From positions 682,001 to 746,000 of the forward strand of contig NZ_AP014936.1 of NCBI RefSeq assembly GCF_002355415.1: DNA of 64,000 nt, in the 5' to 3' direction. This DNA comes from Sulfurifustis variabilis (lineage in GTDB: Bacteria > Pseudomonadota > Gammaproteobacteria > Acidiferrobacterales > Sulfurifustaceae). The position numbers and the translations under genes were made by a program. Shown in pieces: positions 1-13,097 of this stretch (position 1 is its first letter; each line of letters starts with the position of its first letter). The notes beneath the pieces are model-generated. The model was given only the letters and a program-made list of their open reading frames with translations. It did not search any database and had not been told where the DNA came from.

Positions 1-353
1 CCGGGCGGCTCTGGTGCGTGTTCGGCTGCGGAGGGGACCGGGACCGCGGCAAGCGCCCGGAAATGGGCGCGGTCGCCGAGCGACTGGCCGACGTCGTCCT
101 GATCACGGACGACAACCCGCGCCACGAATCGGGCGACGCCATTGTGGCCGATATCCTCGAGGGGATGCGGTCGAAGCCGCGCGTGATTCGCGACCGTCGC
201 GCGGCGATCGCCACTGCCCTCGCCGACGCCGCGGCCCAGGACGTGGTGCTGATCGCGGGCAAGGGCCACGAGGACTACCAGCAGGTCGGCGACGTGCGCC
301 ATCCGTACAGCGACCGCGACACGGTCCGCGCGCTGCTGGGGCTGGCCGCATGA
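1..353 (+). CDS. murE: UDP-N-acetylmuramoyl-L-alanyl-D-glutamate--2,6-diaminopimelate ligase, C-terminal part
   Basis: Cytoplasmic Mur ligase that adds meso-diaminopimelate to UDP-MurNAc-L-Ala-D-Glu. Only the last ~117 residues are in the window; the frame runs in from the left edge (codons from base 3) with no start. The visible part begins in the [16 protein letters not shown] segment of the ligase C-terminal domain and carries DDNPR, whose DNPR motif selects meso-DAP over lysine. It ends GKGHEDYQ...LLGLAA, the normal family end. The stop overlaps the murF start as ATGA, so the two genes are translationally coupled in the dcw cluster. Confidence 0.96.
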   Translation, partial: GRLWCVFGCGGDRDRGKRPEMGAVAERLADVVLITDDNPRHESGDAIVADILEGMRSKPRVIRDRRAAIATALADAAAQDVVLIAGKGHEDYQQVGDVRHPYSDRDTVRALLGLAA

Positions 354-1720
354 TGTCGCTCGCACTCCTCGCCGACGTGCTCAAGGCGCCACTGACGGGC
401 GCGGACGCGCGTTTCACGGGCGTGTCGACCGACACGCGGACGATCGTCGCCGGCGACCTTTTCGTCGCGCTCACGGGACCCCGCTTCGACGGTCACAGCT
501 TCCTTCCCGAAGCGATCTCCCGCGGCGCGAGCGGCGCGATCCTGTCGCGCCGGCTGGAGACGCCGCTCCCTTACGTGCACGTGGCCGACACGCGCAAGGC
601 GCTCGGCGACTTCGCCAGCTTCTGGCGGCGCCAGTTCGCGATCCCGGTGATCGCCGTGACCGGGAGCAACGGCAAGACCACCGTCAAGGAGATGATCGCG
701 GCCATACTCGCGCAGCGGGGACCGGTCCTCGCGACGCGCGGCAATCTGAACAACGACATCGGCGTTCCGCTGACGCTGCTCCGCTTGAGGGCAGGCGATC
801 GCCATGCCGTCATCGAGATGGGCATGAACCACGCCGGCGAAATCGATTATCTCTCGCGCCTCGCGCTGCCGTCGGTCGCGGTGATCACCAACGCCGCCGA
901 AGCGCATCTGGCGGGCCTCGGAAGCGTCGAGGCGATCGCGCGCGCCAAGGGCGAGATCTACGCCGGCCTGGCCGCCGACGGCGTGGCGATCGTGAACGCC
1001 GACGACGACTTCGCCGGGCTGTGGCGCGATCTGGCCAGGCCGCGACGCGTCCTCAGCTTCGGTCTCGACCACCCCGCCGACGTCACGGCGGATTACGAGC
1101 CGGCCGACACCGGCATCCGACTGCAACTACGAACCCCCGATGGAGAGATGGCGATGCGCCTCCCTTTGCTTGGCAAACACAATGTGATGAACGCGCTGGC
1201 CGCGGGTGCCGCCTCGCTCGCCGCCGGCGCCGCGCTCGCCGACGTGAAGAGCGGGCTCGAGCGGCTGAAGGCCGTGTCCGGCCGGCTCGAGCTCAAGGAA
1301 GGCATCAGCGGCGCCCGCGTGATCGACGACACGTACAACGCCAATCCCGGTTCGCTTGCGGCCGGCCTGCAGGTGCTGAAGGAGGCGCGCGGGGAGCGCG
1401 TGCTCGTGCTCGGCGACATGGCCGAGCTCGGCCCCTCGGCGGCGGACATCCACCGGCGCGTGGGCGAGCTGGCCCACAGCCTCGGCATTCAGCGCCTCTA
1501 CGCGATCGGTGAATTCGCCGCCCTCTCGGCCAGGAGTTTCGGGCCTGGCGGGAAGCACTTCACGACGCCCGAGGCGCTCATCGAGGCGCTGATCGACTGC
1601 ATGCACGGCGATATGACGCTCCTGGTGAAGGGTTCGCGGGTGATGCGGATGGAGCGCGTCGTCGCGGGGATCGCGCGCCGCACGCAGCCGGCCACAGAAG
1701 CCGGGCACGGGGTGACTTAG
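350..1720 (+). CDS. murF: UDP-N-acetylmuramoyl-tripeptide--D-alanyl-D-alanine ligase
   Basis: Last cytoplasmic Mur ligase: joins D-Ala-D-Ala (made by the ddl product at 8731) to the UDP-MurNAc-tripeptide. The protein is 456 aa, usual for the family. The start is ATG 350 (ATGATG), which overlaps the murE stop; the open frame continues upstream but only as a shadow of murE. The P-loop [12 protein letters not shown] lies near residues 103-114, with the [19 protein letters not shown] and [10 protein letters not shown] motifs following. The stop TAG is directly followed by the mraY GTG. Confidence 0.96.
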   Translation: MMSLALLADVLKAPLTGADARFTGVSTDTRTIVAGDLFVALTGPRFDGHSFLPEAISRGASGAILSRRLETPLPYVHVADTRKALGDFASFWRRQFAIPVIAVTGSNGKTTVKEMIAAILAQRGPVLATRGNLNNDIGVPLTLLRLRAGDRHAVIEMGMNHAGEIDYLSRLALPSVAVITNAAEAHLAGLGSVEAIARAKGEIYAGLAADGVAIVNADDDFAGLWRDLARPRRVLSFGLDHPADVTADYEPADTGIRLQLRTPDGEMAMRLPLLGKHNVMNALAAGAASLAAGAALADVKSGLERLKAVSGRLELKEGISGARVIDDTYNANPGSLAAGLQVLKEARGERVLVLGDMAELGPSAADIHRRVGELAHSLGIQRLYAIGEFAALSARSFGPGGKHFTTPEALIEALIDCMHGDMTLLVKGSRVMRMERVVAGIARRTQPATEAGHGVT

Positions 1721-2803
1721 GTGCTCTACTTCCTGTTCGAGCGACTGACGAGCGAGTTTTCGTTCCTCAACGTCTTTCGCTACCTGACGTTCCGGGCGAT
1801 CCTCGGCGTCCTCACGGCGCTCGCCATATCGCTCTGGGCCGGGCCGTGGATCATCCGGCGGCTGGTCTACCGGCAGCTCGGGCAGACGGTGCGCACCGAC
1901 GGCCCGCAGTCGCACCTGTCCAAGGCCGGCACGCCGACCATGGGCGGCGTCATGATCCTGGTCGCGGTGTTCGTGAGCACGCTCGCGTGGGCCAACCTCG
2001 CCAACCGGTTCGTCTGGGTGGTGCTGCTCACGACGCTCGCCTTCGGCGCCATCGGGTGGGTGGACGACTACAAGAAAATCATCAACAAGGACCCGAAGGG
2101 CATCGGTGCGCGCCAGAAGTTCTTCTGGCAGACGCTGTCCGGGTTCGCCGCGGCCTTTTTCCTCTACTACACCGCGCAGACCCCGGCGGAGACGCAGCTC
2201 CTCTTGCCGCTCTTCAAGAACGTGCTGCTCGACCTCGGCCCGTTCTTCATCCTGCTCACGTACTTCGTCATCGTGGGTTCGAGCAACGCGGTCAATCTGA
2301 CGGATGGTCTCGACGGGCTCGCCATCATGCCCGCGGTGATGGTGGCGGGCGGCCTGGGCATTTTCGCCTACGTCACCGGGCACGCGAACTTCTCGTCTTA
2401 CCTCGGGTTCCCGCACATCGCCGGCGCGGGCGAGGTGCTCATCATCTGCGCCGCGATCGTCGGGGCGGGACTCGGCTTTCTGTGGTTCAACACCTACCCG
2501 GCGATGGTCTTCATGGGCGACATCGGCGCGCTCGCGCTCGGGGGCGCGCTCGGCGCGATCGCGGTCGTGGTGCGCCAGGAGATCGTGCTGTTCGTCATGG
2601 GCGGGCTGTTCGTGATGGAAACGGTGTCCGTCATGCTGCAGGTCGCGTCGTTCAAGCTGACGGGCAAGCGCATCTTCCGCATGGCTCCGCTGCACCACCA
2701 CTTCGAGCTCAAGGGGTGGCCGGAGCCGCGCGTGATCGTGCGCTTCTGGATCATCAGCCTGATCCTCGTATTGATCGGGCTGGCGACGCTGAAGATCCGA
2801 TAA
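1721..2803 (+). CDS. mraY: Phospho-N-acetylmuramoyl-pentapeptide-transferase
   Basis: Inner-membrane enzyme that moves phospho-MurNAc-pentapeptide to undecaprenyl phosphate, making lipid I, the substrate of the MurG at 5366. The protein is 360 aa, the same as E. coli MraY, with about ten hydrophobic segments. Conserved motifs are KAGTPTMGG near residue 68, the catalytic VDDYKK near 114, [10 protein letters not shown] near 190 and the HHHFE loop near 325. The GTG start abuts the murF stop without a gap. Confidence 0.96.
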   Translation: MLYFLFERLTSEFSFLNVFRYLTFRAILGVLTALAISLWAGPWIIRRLVYRQLGQTVRTDGPQSHLSKAGTPTMGGVMILVAVFVSTLAWANLANRFVWVVLLTTLAFGAIGWVDDYKKIINKDPKGIGARQKFFWQTLSGFAAAFFLYYTAQTPAETQLLLPLFKNVLLDLGPFFILLTYFVIVGSSNAVNLTDGLDGLAIMPAVMVAGGLGIFAYVTGHANFSSYLGFPHIAGAGEVLIICAAIVGAGLGFLWFNTYPAMVFMGDIGALALGGALGAIAVVVRQEIVLFVMGGLFVMETVSVMLQVASFKLTGKRIFRMAPLHHHFELKGWPEPRVIVRFWIISLILVLIGLATLKIR

Positions 2804-2832
2804 ACAGAACAAGACGGGAGAACGATAATAAG

Positions 2833-4188
2833 GTGTCGGCAGTGGTGGCGGTGAACAGGGAAGCGGGACGCGCGCTGGTCGTGGGCCTCGGGACCACGGG
2901 CCTCTCGTGCGTGCGCCACCTCGTCGCGCGCGGCTACGACGTGAGCGTGGTCGACTCGCGGGCGGCCCCGCCCGGGCTCGAATCGGTCCGGCGCGAGTAC
3001 CCGGCGCTCGCCGTGCGCACCGGCGCGCTCGACGCCTCGATGTTCCGCGACACCGGACTCCTCGTCGTGAGCCCCGGCGTGAGCCTCAAGGAGCCGGCGA
3101 TTGCCGAGGCGATCGCACGCGGGGCGCAGCCGATCGGCGATATCGAGCTCTTCGCGCGAGAGGCGCGTGCTCCGGTCCTTGCGATAACCGGGGCGAACGG
3201 CAAGAGCACGGTGACCTCGCTGGTCGGCGAAATCTGCCGGGCGGGAGGGCTCGATACCCGCGTCGGCGGCAACATCGGCGTACCGGCGCTGTCCCTGATC
3301 GGGCCCACCGAACCGGATGTCTATGTGCTGGAGCTCTCGAGCTTCCAGCTCGAGACCACCTGGAGCCTGAACGCGCGCGCCGCCGCCGTGCTCAACCTGA
3401 CCCCCGACCACATGGACCGCTACGCGAGCCTGGAAGAGTACGCCGAGGCGAAGGCGCGGATCTACGCGGGCGACGGGACGATGGTGCTCAACGCCGACGA
3501 CGCGCGCGTGATGGCCATGGCGCGACCGGGCAGGCGCGTCGCCTATTTCGGGCTCGGTGCGCCGAAGGGCGTCGAGCATTTCGGGCTCGTGCAAAAGGGC
3601 GGCGAGGTATTCGCCGCGCGGGGCGAAAGCGAGGTGCTCGCGGCGTCCGAGGTGCCGCTGCCCGGCCGTCACAACCTGGCCAACGTCCTCGCCGCCCTCG
3701 CGCTCACGGGGACGATGGGCGTTCCCCCGGACGCGCAACGCGAGGCGGTGCGCCGGTTCAAGGGGCTGCCGCATCGCACCGAGCTGGTCGCGAGCCGCGA
3801 CGGCATCCGCTGGATCAACGATTCCAAGGGGACGAACGTCGGCGCCACCGTCGCGGCGCTCGACGGGATGACCTCGCCCGTGGTCCTCATCGCCGGCGGC
3901 GATGGCAAGGGCCAGGACTTCCGCGCGCTGGCCGACGCCGCCCGCCGCCGCGCCCGCGCCGTCGTGCTGATTGGGCGCGACGCCCCCCTTATCGAGGCGG
4001 CACTGGCCGGCGCGGTTCCTGCCGTGCGCGCACAGGATCTCGTCGACGCCGTCCGTCGTTCACGCGGCCTCGCCCGTTCCGGCGACGTGGTGCTGCTCTC
4101 GCCCGCGTGCGCGAGCTTCGACATGTTCAGGAACTACGAGCACCGCGGCGACGTGTTCCGCGCGGCGGTGCAGGAGCTCCTCGGATGA
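2833..4188 (+). CDS. murD: UDP-N-acetylmuramoylalanine--D-glutamate ligase
   Basis: Adds D-glutamate to UDP-MurNAc-L-Ala in the cytoplasm. Motifs visible are the N-terminal Rossmann segment VVGLGTTGLS, the P-loop ITGANGKSTVTSL, NIGVPAL, LELSSFQLE and the C-terminal INDSKGTNVGAT. I chose GTG 2833 (451 aa; family ~440-450). A GGGAG lies 12 nt upstream, rather far, so the in-frame GTG codons at 2842, 2845 or 2851 could be the true start. It is the only gene in this run with an upstream gap (29 nt after mraY). Its stop overlaps the ftsW ATG by 4 nt. Confidence 0.94.
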   Translation: MSAVVAVNREAGRALVVGLGTTGLSCVRHLVARGYDVSVVDSRAAPPGLESVRREYPALAVRTGALDASMFRDTGLLVVSPGVSLKEPAIAEAIARGAQPIGDIELFAREARAPVLAITGANGKSTVTSLVGEICRAGGLDTRVGGNIGVPALSLIGPTEPDVYVLELSSFQLETTWSLNARAAAVLNLTPDHMDRYASLEEYAEAKARIYAGDGTMVLNADDARVMAMARPGRRVAYFGLGAPKGVEHFGLVQKGGEVFAARGESEVLAASEVPLPGRHNLANVLAALALTGTMGVPPDAQREAVRRFKGLPHRTELVASRDGIRWINDSKGTNVGATVAALDGMTSPVVLIAGGDGKGQDFRALADAARRRARAVVLIGRDAPLIEAALAGAVPAVRAQDLVDAVRRSRGLARSGDVVLLSPACASFDMFRNYEHRGDVFRAAVQELLG

Positions 4189-5369
4189 GCCGCGTGCTGC
4201 TCGATGGACGGCTCGCGGGAGGCCGCACGGCGTGGCGCGTGGCCGGACAGGTCCACCATCCGTGGGACTACTGGCTGATCGGGAGCGTGCTCGCGCTCAC
4301 CGCGCTCGGCCTGGTGATGGTGCATTCCGCTTCGGTCGATTACGCGACCCGCAGCTTCGGACACAGCGGGCATTTTCTGATTCGTCATGCGTCGTACCTG
4401 CTCGCCGCCCTGGTTACGGCGCTGATCGTCGTGCGCACCCGCGTGCAGTGGTGGGAAGCGGCGGGTCGCTATCTTCTTCTCGTCGGAATCGGGCTCCTGG
4501 TGCTCGTGCTCGTCCCGGGCATCGGCGTACACGTGAACGGCAGCACGCGCTGGTTGCGCCTCGGCGTCGTCACGGTGCAGCCCTCGGAGATCATGAAGCT
4601 CGGCGCCGTCGTGTACGTCGCGGGCTACCTCGTGCGCAAGCACGAAGCGCTCGGCCGGTTCATCCAGGGCATTCTCATGATCGGCATGGTGGTCGCGCTC
4701 ATCGGGGTGCTGCTCCTGCAGCAGCCGGACCTCGGCTCCCTGGTCGTCATCTGCCTCACCGTGCTCACGATGCTCTTTCTCGCCGGCGTGCGCTTCTGGC
4801 ACTTCATGATCGTGGTCGGGGCGGGCGCGGGCGGCATGGTGCTGCTCACGCTCGTTTCACCGTACCGCCTGAGCCGCGTCACGAGCTTCCTCGATCCCTG
4901 GGCCGATCCCTTCGATACCGGATTTCAGCTGGTACAGGCGCTCATCGCCTTCGGTCGTGGCGAGTGGTTCGGCGTCGGACTCGGTGCGAGCGTGCAGAAG
5001 CTCTCGTACCTTCCCGCCGCCCACACCGACTTTCTCATGGCCGTAATCGCCGAGGAGCTCGGGCTCGTCGGCGTCCTCGCCGTGATCGCGCTCTTCGGGG
5101 TAGTGATGGTGCGCGCGTTCCTGATCGCGCGCGCGGCCGAGGCCGCGGGCCTGCTCTACGGCGCGCGCCTCGCGCACGGCCTCGGGCTCCTGCTCGGATA
5201 CCAGGGCATGATCAACATCGGGGTCAACATGGGCCTGCTCCCGACCAAGGGCCTGACCCTGCCTTTCGTGAGCTACGGCGGCTCGAGCCTGGTCGTGAGC
5301 GCCGCGGCCGTCGCGCTGCTGCTCGTCATCGAGCGCGAGTCGCGCGGACGGGTCTGGGGGCGCGCGTGA
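4185..5369 (+). CDS. ftsW: SEDS peptidoglycan glycosyltransferase FtsW
   Basis: Polytopic inner-membrane SEDS protein that polymerises septal glycan from lipid II together with the FtsI transpeptidase. The protein is 394 aa with about ten membrane segments. Conserved SEDS signatures include VHSAS near residue 46, GSTRWL with QPSE near 120-135, and the C-terminal NIGVNMGLLPTKGLTLPFVSYGGSS. The start ATG 4185 sits in the ATGA overlap with murD, and its own stop overlaps the murG GTG by 4 nt. Confidence 0.95.
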   Translation: MSRVLLDGRLAGGRTAWRVAGQVHHPWDYWLIGSVLALTALGLVMVHSASVDYATRSFGHSGHFLIRHASYLLAALVTALIVVRTRVQWWEAAGRYLLLVGIGLLVLVLVPGIGVHVNGSTRWLRLGVVTVQPSEIMKLGAVVYVAGYLVRKHEALGRFIQGILMIGMVVALIGVLLLQQPDLGSLVVICLTVLTMLFLAGVRFWHFMIVVGAGAGGMVLLTLVSPYRLSRVTSFLDPWADPFDTGFQLVQALIAFGRGEWFGVGLGASVQKLSYLPAAHTDFLMAVIAEELGLVGVLAVIALFGVVMVRAFLIARAAEAAGLLYGARLAHGLGLLLGYQGMINIGVNMGLLPTKGLTLPFVSYGGSSLVVSAAAVALLLVIERESRGRVWGRA

Positions 5370-6434
5370 ACGGGGTGCTGATCATGGCCGGCGGCACCGG
5401 CGGACACATCTTCCCCGGGCTTGCCGTGGCGCGCCGCCTCCGTGCGGCCAAGGTTCCCGTCGTCTGGCTCGGAACCCGGCAGGGGCTCGAGGCGCGGATC
5501 GTCCCGGCGGCGCAAGCGGACATCGAGATGGAGTGGATCGCGATCGGCGGCGTGCGCGGCAAGGGCCTCGTCGGCTGGCTGCTCCTGCCCTGGCGCCTGG
5601 CTGTCGCGATGCTGCAGGCCTTCCGGGTGCTGCGCCGGCGCCGGCCGCGCGCGGTGCTCTCGCTCGGCGGCTTCGTCGCCGGACCGGGAGGTCTCGTCGC
5701 CTGGCTCACGCGCACGCCGCTGCTCATTCACGAGCAGAACGCGATCCCGGGTCTCACGAACCGGTGGCTGGCGCTCCTCGCTGATCACGTGCTCTGCGGT
5801 TTTCCCGCCGCCTTCGGCGAGGCCGCACGGGCGCAACACGTGGGCAACCCCGTGCGTCCCGAGATCGCGAACCTGCCACCGCCGGGCGAGCGGCTCGCGG
5901 GGCGCACCGGCCCGCTTCGACTGCTCGTCGTGGGCGGGAGCCAGGGTGCGCGCGTGTTCAACGAGGTCCTGCCACAGGCCCTGCGCGAGCTCGCGCCGGC
6001 CGAGCGGCCCGAGGTCTGGCACCAGTGCGGGCGCGACGCCGAGGCGCGCGTGCGCCAGGCTTACGGCGAGGCGCCCGCGCGCGTCGCCGAGTTCATCGAC
6101 GACATGGCGGCCGCGTACGCCTGGGCCGATCTCGTCCTCTGCCGTGCGGGCGCGATGACGATCGCCGAGCTCGCGGCCGCCGGCGTCGCCTCGATCCTCG
6201 TGCCGTTCCCTTTCGCGGTCGACGACCACCAGACGGCCAATGCCCGATTCCTGGAAGAGCGCGCAGCGGCCGTGCGCGTGCCGCAGAGCGAGCTCACGGC
6301 CGCGCGTCTCGTCGGGCTCCTCCGGCAGTTCGCCTCGAACCGCGACGTGCTCTACAAGATGGCGGAAGCGGCCCGCGCCGCCAGCGTGCCGGACGCCGAC
6401 GAGACGGTCGCGCGCCTGTGCCTGGAGGCGATGC

Positions 6435-6442
<8 letters not shown>
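5366..6442 (+). CDS. murG: UDP-N-acetylglucosamine--N-acetylmuramyl-(pentapeptide) pyrophosphoryl-undecaprenol GlcNAc transferase
   Basis: Peripheral membrane GT28 enzyme converting lipid I to lipid II. The protein is 358 aa. The N-terminal glycine-rich loop [12 protein letters not shown], the HEQNAIPG motif, the VVGGSQGA loop and the donor-site segment [15 protein letters not shown]...[15 protein letters not shown] are all present. The GTG start at 5366 gives an N-terminus of the right length before MAGGTGGH and overlaps the ftsW stop. It lies between ftsW and murC as in other gammaproteobacterial dcw clusters. Confidence 0.96.
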
Positions 6443-7834
<1,392 letters not shown>

Positions 7835-7838
<4 letters not shown>

Positions 7839-8734
7839 CCGCCCTCCAGAACCCGACCGGTCTGCGCGGACGGTTGCTCGAGGACGAGCCGATGGCACGT
7901 CACACGAGCTGGCGCGCCGGCGGACCGGCCGAGCGCTTCTACATCCCCGCCGATATCGACGATCTGGTGGCTTTCCTCGCGCGCCTGTCGGCGGACGAAC
8001 CCATCCACTGGGTCGGCCTCGGCAGCAACCTGCTCGTGCGCGACCGGGGCGTGCGCGGAACGGTGATCGCGACCGGTGGCGCTCTGAGCGGGTTGTCGCT
8101 GCTCGACCCGGAGCGCATTCGCGCGGAGGCGGGCGTCGCGAGCGCGAAGGTAGCCCGTTTCAGCGTCGAGCACGGCCTGACGGGTGCCGAGTTCCTCGCC
8201 GGCATCCCCGGCACGATCGGCGGCGCGCTCGCGATGAACGCGGGCGCCTTCGGCGGCGAGTTCTGGTCTCTCGTGGAGGCGGTCGAAGTGGTGGACCGTC
8301 ACGGCGAACGGCGCACGCGTCCCGCGAGCGAGTACCGCGTCGGTTACCGCTCGGTGGAGGCGCCGGCGCAAGAGTGGTTTCTCGCCGCCGTACTGAAGCT
8401 CCGGCAGGGCGAGCTCCCCAACGGGAAGATGCTCATCAAGTCGTTGCTGGCGAAGCGCGGCGCGACGCAGCCGACGCAGCTCCCGAACGCCGGTTCGGTC
8501 TTCAAGAACCCGCCCGGCGACCACGCGGCGCGGCTCATCGAGGCCGCCGGCCTCAAGGGGGTCTGCATGGGCGCGGCGTGCGTCTCCGAGCTGCACGCGA
8601 ACTTCATCGTGAATACCGGTGGCGCTACCGCGGGCGAAATCGAGCGCCTCATCGAGCACGTGCGCGCCACCGTGGAGCGTCGCTTCGGTGTCCGCCTCGA
8701 GCCCGAAGTGCGAATCATCGGGGAGGCGGCTTGA
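7835..8734 (+). CDS. murB: UDP-N-acetylmuramate dehydrogenase (UDP-N-acetylenolpyruvoylglucosamine reductase)
   Basis: FAD- and NADPH-dependent reduction of UDP-GlcNAc-enolpyruvate to UDP-MurNAc. The protein is 299 aa, which matches the shorter type II MurB form rather than the ~340-aa E. coli type I. Visible are the FAD-binding segments [13 protein letters not shown] and [12 protein letters not shown], then [20 protein letters not shown], the conserved NAGSVFKNP carrying the catalytic serine, and a late conserved Glu. ATG 7835 overlaps the murC stop. Its own stop overlaps the ddl TTG. Confidence 0.95.
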
Positions 8735-9648
8735 AGCGCGAGTACGGGAAGGTGGCGGTGTTGCTCGGCGGACGCTCGGCGGAACGCGAAATCTCGCTCA
8801 TGAGCGGCACCGCCGTGCTCGAGGCTCTTCAGCGCCAGGGCGTGAAGGCGCATCCGTTCGATCCGGCGGAGCGGCCGCTCGAGGATCTCAAGAGCGAGCA
8901 GTTCGCGCGCGCCTTCATCGCGCTTCACGGCCGCTACGGCGAAGACGGGACGGTCCAGGGCGCGCTCGAGCTCATGGGTATTCCCTACACGGGCAGCGGC
9001 GTGCTCGCTTCCGCGCTCGGCATGGACAAGTGGCGCACCAAGCTCGTGTGGCAGGCGCTGGGAATCCGGACGCCGCGACACGCGCTGCTCGAGCCCGCGA
9101 CGGATCTCGCGCAGATCGCCGCCGGGCTCGGCCTGCCGCTGATCGTGAAGCCGGCGCGGGAGGGCTCGACGATCGGCATCACCAAAGTCACCCGCGCCGA
9201 GGACCTGCCGGCCGCCTACCACAAGGCGGCCGAGCGCGACCGGCTCGTGCTGGCCGAGGAATTCGTGAGCGGTGCCGAGGTGACGGTCGCCATCCTTCAG
9301 GACACCGCTCTGCCTCTGGTGCGGGTGGAGGCGGCCGGCGGCTTCTACGACTACGAGGCCAAATACTTCTCGGACGAAACGCGCTACTACTGCCCGAGCG
9401 GTCTGCCGGCGGCGCAGGAACGGGCCATTCAGGAACAGGCGCTGCAGGCCTATCGCGCGGTGGGATGCGAGGGTTGGGGCCGGGTGGACGCCATGCTCGA
9501 TGCCGGCGGCAACCCCTGCTTCCTCGAGGTCAACACCTCGCCCGGCATGACGGGCCACAGTCTCGTGCCGATGGCGGCGCGCGAGGCCGGGATTACCTTC
9601 GACGAGCTCGTATTGCGGATCCTGGAGACGGCCGATGCGACGCGCTGA
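8731..9648 (+). CDS. ddl: D-alanine--D-alanine ligase
   Basis: ATP-grasp enzyme that makes the D-Ala-D-Ala dipeptide used by MurF. The protein is 305 aa, close to E. coli DdlB, with [17 protein letters not shown] at the start, [24 protein letters not shown], the ATP-grasp segment [11 protein letters not shown] and the metal-binding end [11 protein letters not shown]. No ATG or GTG fits, so the start is TTG 8731, in a TTGA overlap with murB and preceded by GGGAGG at 8721-8726. It overlaps ftsQ by 14 nt. Confidence 0.94.
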   Translation: MKREYGKVAVLLGGRSAEREISLMSGTAVLEALQRQGVKAHPFDPAERPLEDLKSEQFARAFIALHGRYGEDGTVQGALELMGIPYTGSGVLASALGMDKWRTKLVWQALGIRTPRHALLEPATDLAQIAAGLGLPLIVKPAREGSTIGITKVTRAEDLPAAYHKAAERDRLVLAEEFVSGAEVTVAILQDTALPLVRVEAAGGFYDYEAKYFSDETRYYCPSGLPAAQERAIQEQALQAYRAVGCEGWGRVDAMLDAGGNPCFLEVNTSPGMTGHSLVPMAAREAGITFDELVLRILETADATR

Positions 9649-10420
9649 AGCGACGAAGCCGCGTGCCGATCGCGGCGCCCTTAGAACCGGCGCGCTGCTC
9701 CTGCTCGCGCTGGGGCTGCTGGTCTCGGTCTCCTACGGCGTCGACTGGGCGCTGCGCACGCAGAATTTTCCGGTCGCGAGCATCCGCTTCGAGGGCCCGT
9801 TCCGCCGCGTGACGCACGCGGAACTCGAGAGCGCCGTGCTGCCGCTCGTGCGAGCCAATTTCTTTCTGGTCGATCTCGACGCGGTGAAGCGGCAGCTCGA
9901 AGACATTCCGTGGGTGCACCGGGTCTCGGTCCGCCGTGCCTTTCCGCAGGACCTGCACGTGGAATTCACCGAGCAGCGAGTGGTTGCGCGATGGCGTGAC
10001 GACGCCTGGCTGAACGCGAGCGGAGAGGTCGTCCACGTTCAAGTCACGGATGCGGAGGGCCTGCCCCGTCTCGAAGGTCCCGACGGGACGGCGGCCCAGG
10101 TGCTGGCGGCCTACGAGGACTTCGGTCGCGCGCTTGCTCCAGCGGGATTGAAGCTGGCAGGCGCCTCGCTGACGCCGCGGCGCAGCTGGCGCCTGGATCT
10201 CGAAGGGCCGGAGGAACTCCGGCTGACGCTCGTGCTCGACCACGAGCAACCGCAGAAGCGGCTCGCCCGGTTTGCGCGCTTCTACGCCACGACGCTCGCA
10301 TCGCAGGCGGGCGCGGTACGTCTGGTGGACCTGCGGTACACGAACGGATTCGCAGTCGAGTGGCGCCGGCGGGAGGGGATGCGGGTGGCGGGCGCGACGG
10401 CGCCGCGCAACGAGGGCTGA
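9635..10420 (+). CDS. ftsQ: Cell division protein FtsQ
   Basis: Single-pass divisome protein linking early cytoplasmic and late periplasmic division proteins. The protein is 261 aa. A basic cytoplasmic tail (about residues 1-20) precedes one membrane helix (about 22-42), then a POTRA domain ([19 protein letters not shown]) and the FtsQ beta domain ([29 protein letters not shown]). The start ATG lies inside the 3' end of ddl. Placement between ddl and ftsA is the standard dcw order. Confidence 0.95.
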   Translation: MRRAEATKPRADRGALRTGALLLLALGLLVSVSYGVDWALRTQNFPVASIRFEGPFRRVTHAELESAVLPLVRANFFLVDLDAVKRQLEDIPWVHRVSVRRAFPQDLHVEFTEQRVVARWRDDAWLNASGEVVHVQVTDAEGLPRLEGPDGTAAQVLAAYEDFGRALAPAGLKLAGASLTPRRSWRLDLEGPEELRLTLVLDHEQPQKRLARFARFYATTLASQAGAVRLVDLRYTNGFAVEWRRREGMRVAGATAPRNEG

Positions 10421-10421
10421 C

Positions 10422-11663
10422 ATGGCGAAGAAAGACGATAACCGACTGGTGGTGGGGCTCGACATCGGCACCTCGAAGGTGCTCGCGATCGTAGGCGAGG
10501 TGGGCGCCACGGGCGAGGTGGAGGTCATCGGCGTGGGACACCATCCGTCGCGCGGCATGCGCCGCGGCGTGGTGGTCAACATCGAGTCGACCGTGCAGTC
10601 GATACAGCGGGCCGTCGAGGAGGCCGAGCTCATGGCCGGCTGCCAGATCCACTCGGTCTACGCCGGCATCGCGGGTTCGCACATCGCCTCGATCAATTCG
10701 CACGGGATCGTGGCGATCAAGGACAAGGAGGTCGGCCCGGGTGACGTGGAGCGCGTGATCGAGGCGGCGCGCGCGGTGGCGATGCCCGCGGACCAGAAGA
10801 TCCTCCACATCCTCCCGCAGGAGTTCATCATCGACAAGCAGGACGGTATCCGCGAGCCGATCGGGATGAGCGGGGTCCGGCTCGAGGCGAAGGTCCACAT
10901 CGTGACGGGCGCGGTGTCCGCCGCCCAGAACATCATCAAGTGCGTGCGCCGGTGCGGCCTCGAGGTCGACGACGTCATTCTGGAGCAGCTCGCTTCGAGC
11001 ACCTCGACATTGACCGACGACGAAAAGGAGCTCGGCGTCTGTCTGGTCGACATCGGAGGCGGGACCACGGACATCTCGGTGTACACGGACGGCGCCATCC
11101 GCCACACGTCGGTGTTGCCGATCGCGGGAGACCAGGTGACGAACGACATCGCGATCGCGCTGCGCACGCCCACCCAGTATGCCGAGGATCTGAAGCAGAA
11201 ATACGGCTGCGCGCTCACGCAGCTCGCGCACCGCGACGACACCATCGAGGTCCCGAGCGTGGGTGAGCGCCCGCCGCGCAAGCTGTCGCGGCAGATGCTT
11301 GCCGAGGTCATCGAGCCACGCGTCGAGGAGCTCTACGGGCTGGTGCAGGCGGAGCTTCGGCGTTCGGGGTTCGAGGATCTGCTCGGCAGCGGCATCGTGC
11401 TGACGGGTGGATCGAGCAAGATGGAAGGCATGATCGATCTCGCGGAAGAGGTGTTTCACATGCCGGTCCGGCTCGGAGTGCCGCAATACATCGGCGGACT
11501 CAAGGGCGTGGTGCAGAACCCGATCTTCGCCACGGGCGTGGGTCTCGTGCTGCACGGGGCCAGAGCGCGCCAGGGCAAGGGCTTCGTCCCCCGCCCCGGC
11601 GCGGTGAACGGCGTCAAGGGGCTGTGGGGAAAGATGCGGAGCTGGTTCGAGGGAAATTTCTGA
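10422..11663 (+). CDS. ftsA: Cell division protein FtsA
   Basis: Actin-like ATPase that tethers FtsZ filaments to the inner membrane. The protein is 413 aa with VVGLDIGTSKV (phosphate 1 loop), the 1C domain, LVDIGGGTTDISVY (phosphate 2) and GIVLTGGSSKMEGM. The C-terminus, about 12 residues with KMRSWFEGNF, forms the amphipathic membrane-targeting helix. It starts 1 nt after the ftsQ stop. The 42-nt gap to ftsZ carries the ftsZ ribosome-binding site. Confidence 0.96.
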   Translation: MAKKDDNRLVVGLDIGTSKVLAIVGEVGATGEVEVIGVGHHPSRGMRRGVVVNIESTVQSIQRAVEEAELMAGCQIHSVYAGIAGSHIASINSHGIVAIKDKEVGPGDVERVIEAARAVAMPADQKILHILPQEFIIDKQDGIREPIGMSGVRLEAKVHIVTGAVSAAQNIIKCVRRCGLEVDDVILEQLASSTSTLTDDEKELGVCLVDIGGGTTDISVYTDGAIRHTSVLPIAGDQVTNDIAIALRTPTQYAEDLKQKYGCALTQLAHRDDTIEVPSVGERPPRKLSRQMLAEVIEPRVEELYGLVQAELRRSGFEDLLGSGIVLTGGSSKMEGMIDLAEEVFHMPVRLGVPQYIGGLKGVVQNPIFATGVGLVLHGARARQGKGFVPRPGAVNGVKGLWGKMRSWFEGNF

Positions 11664-11705
11664 GATGTACCGAACAACCAACTTTAGAACATTCGGAGGC
11701 GCGAC

Positions 11706-12848
<1,143 letters not shown>

Positions 12849-13097
12849 AAGCCCGGTCGAAAACGACCCCGCCGCTTGTCGGGGGAAGGTGAACGGTAGG
12901 GTAAGTCCTTCTCCCTGTTGCTGGACAGAGCTCAGTTTTTGACCTTAAATTAAGGCCGAAATCCTTGTTTTTCCGGAGGATGGTAGGCGTGCACCGGTAT
13001 CCCTGCGCCGCCGCAGTGGCTTGCGTTTTCTTCTGAACCGCGTGAGCGTTGCGTTTCTCCAAAAATTTGTGATCAAAAAAATACAAGAAGTTTTTTA
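12849..13097. other. ftsZ-lpxC intergenic region
   Basis: A 249-bp gap that is markedly AT-rich towards lpxC. Directly after ftsZ a GGTCG-AAAA-CGACC hairpin (12855-12868) is followed by a second weak stem CCCCG/CGGGG (12867-12884), neither with a T tract. A perfect 13-bp palindrome CCTTAA-A-TTAAGG lies at 12943-12955. Just before lpxC, runs of A (to 13081) and T (13091-13096) flank the weak AAGAAG ribosome-binding site. No convincing -35/-10 pair was found, although lpxC must be expressed separately if the hairpins terminate. Confidence 0.6.

Noticed and set aside
1127-2812. 561-codon minus-strand ORF opposite murF and mraY
   Set aside because: His/Glu/Arg-rich shadow of mraY and the end of murF; no recognisable family.
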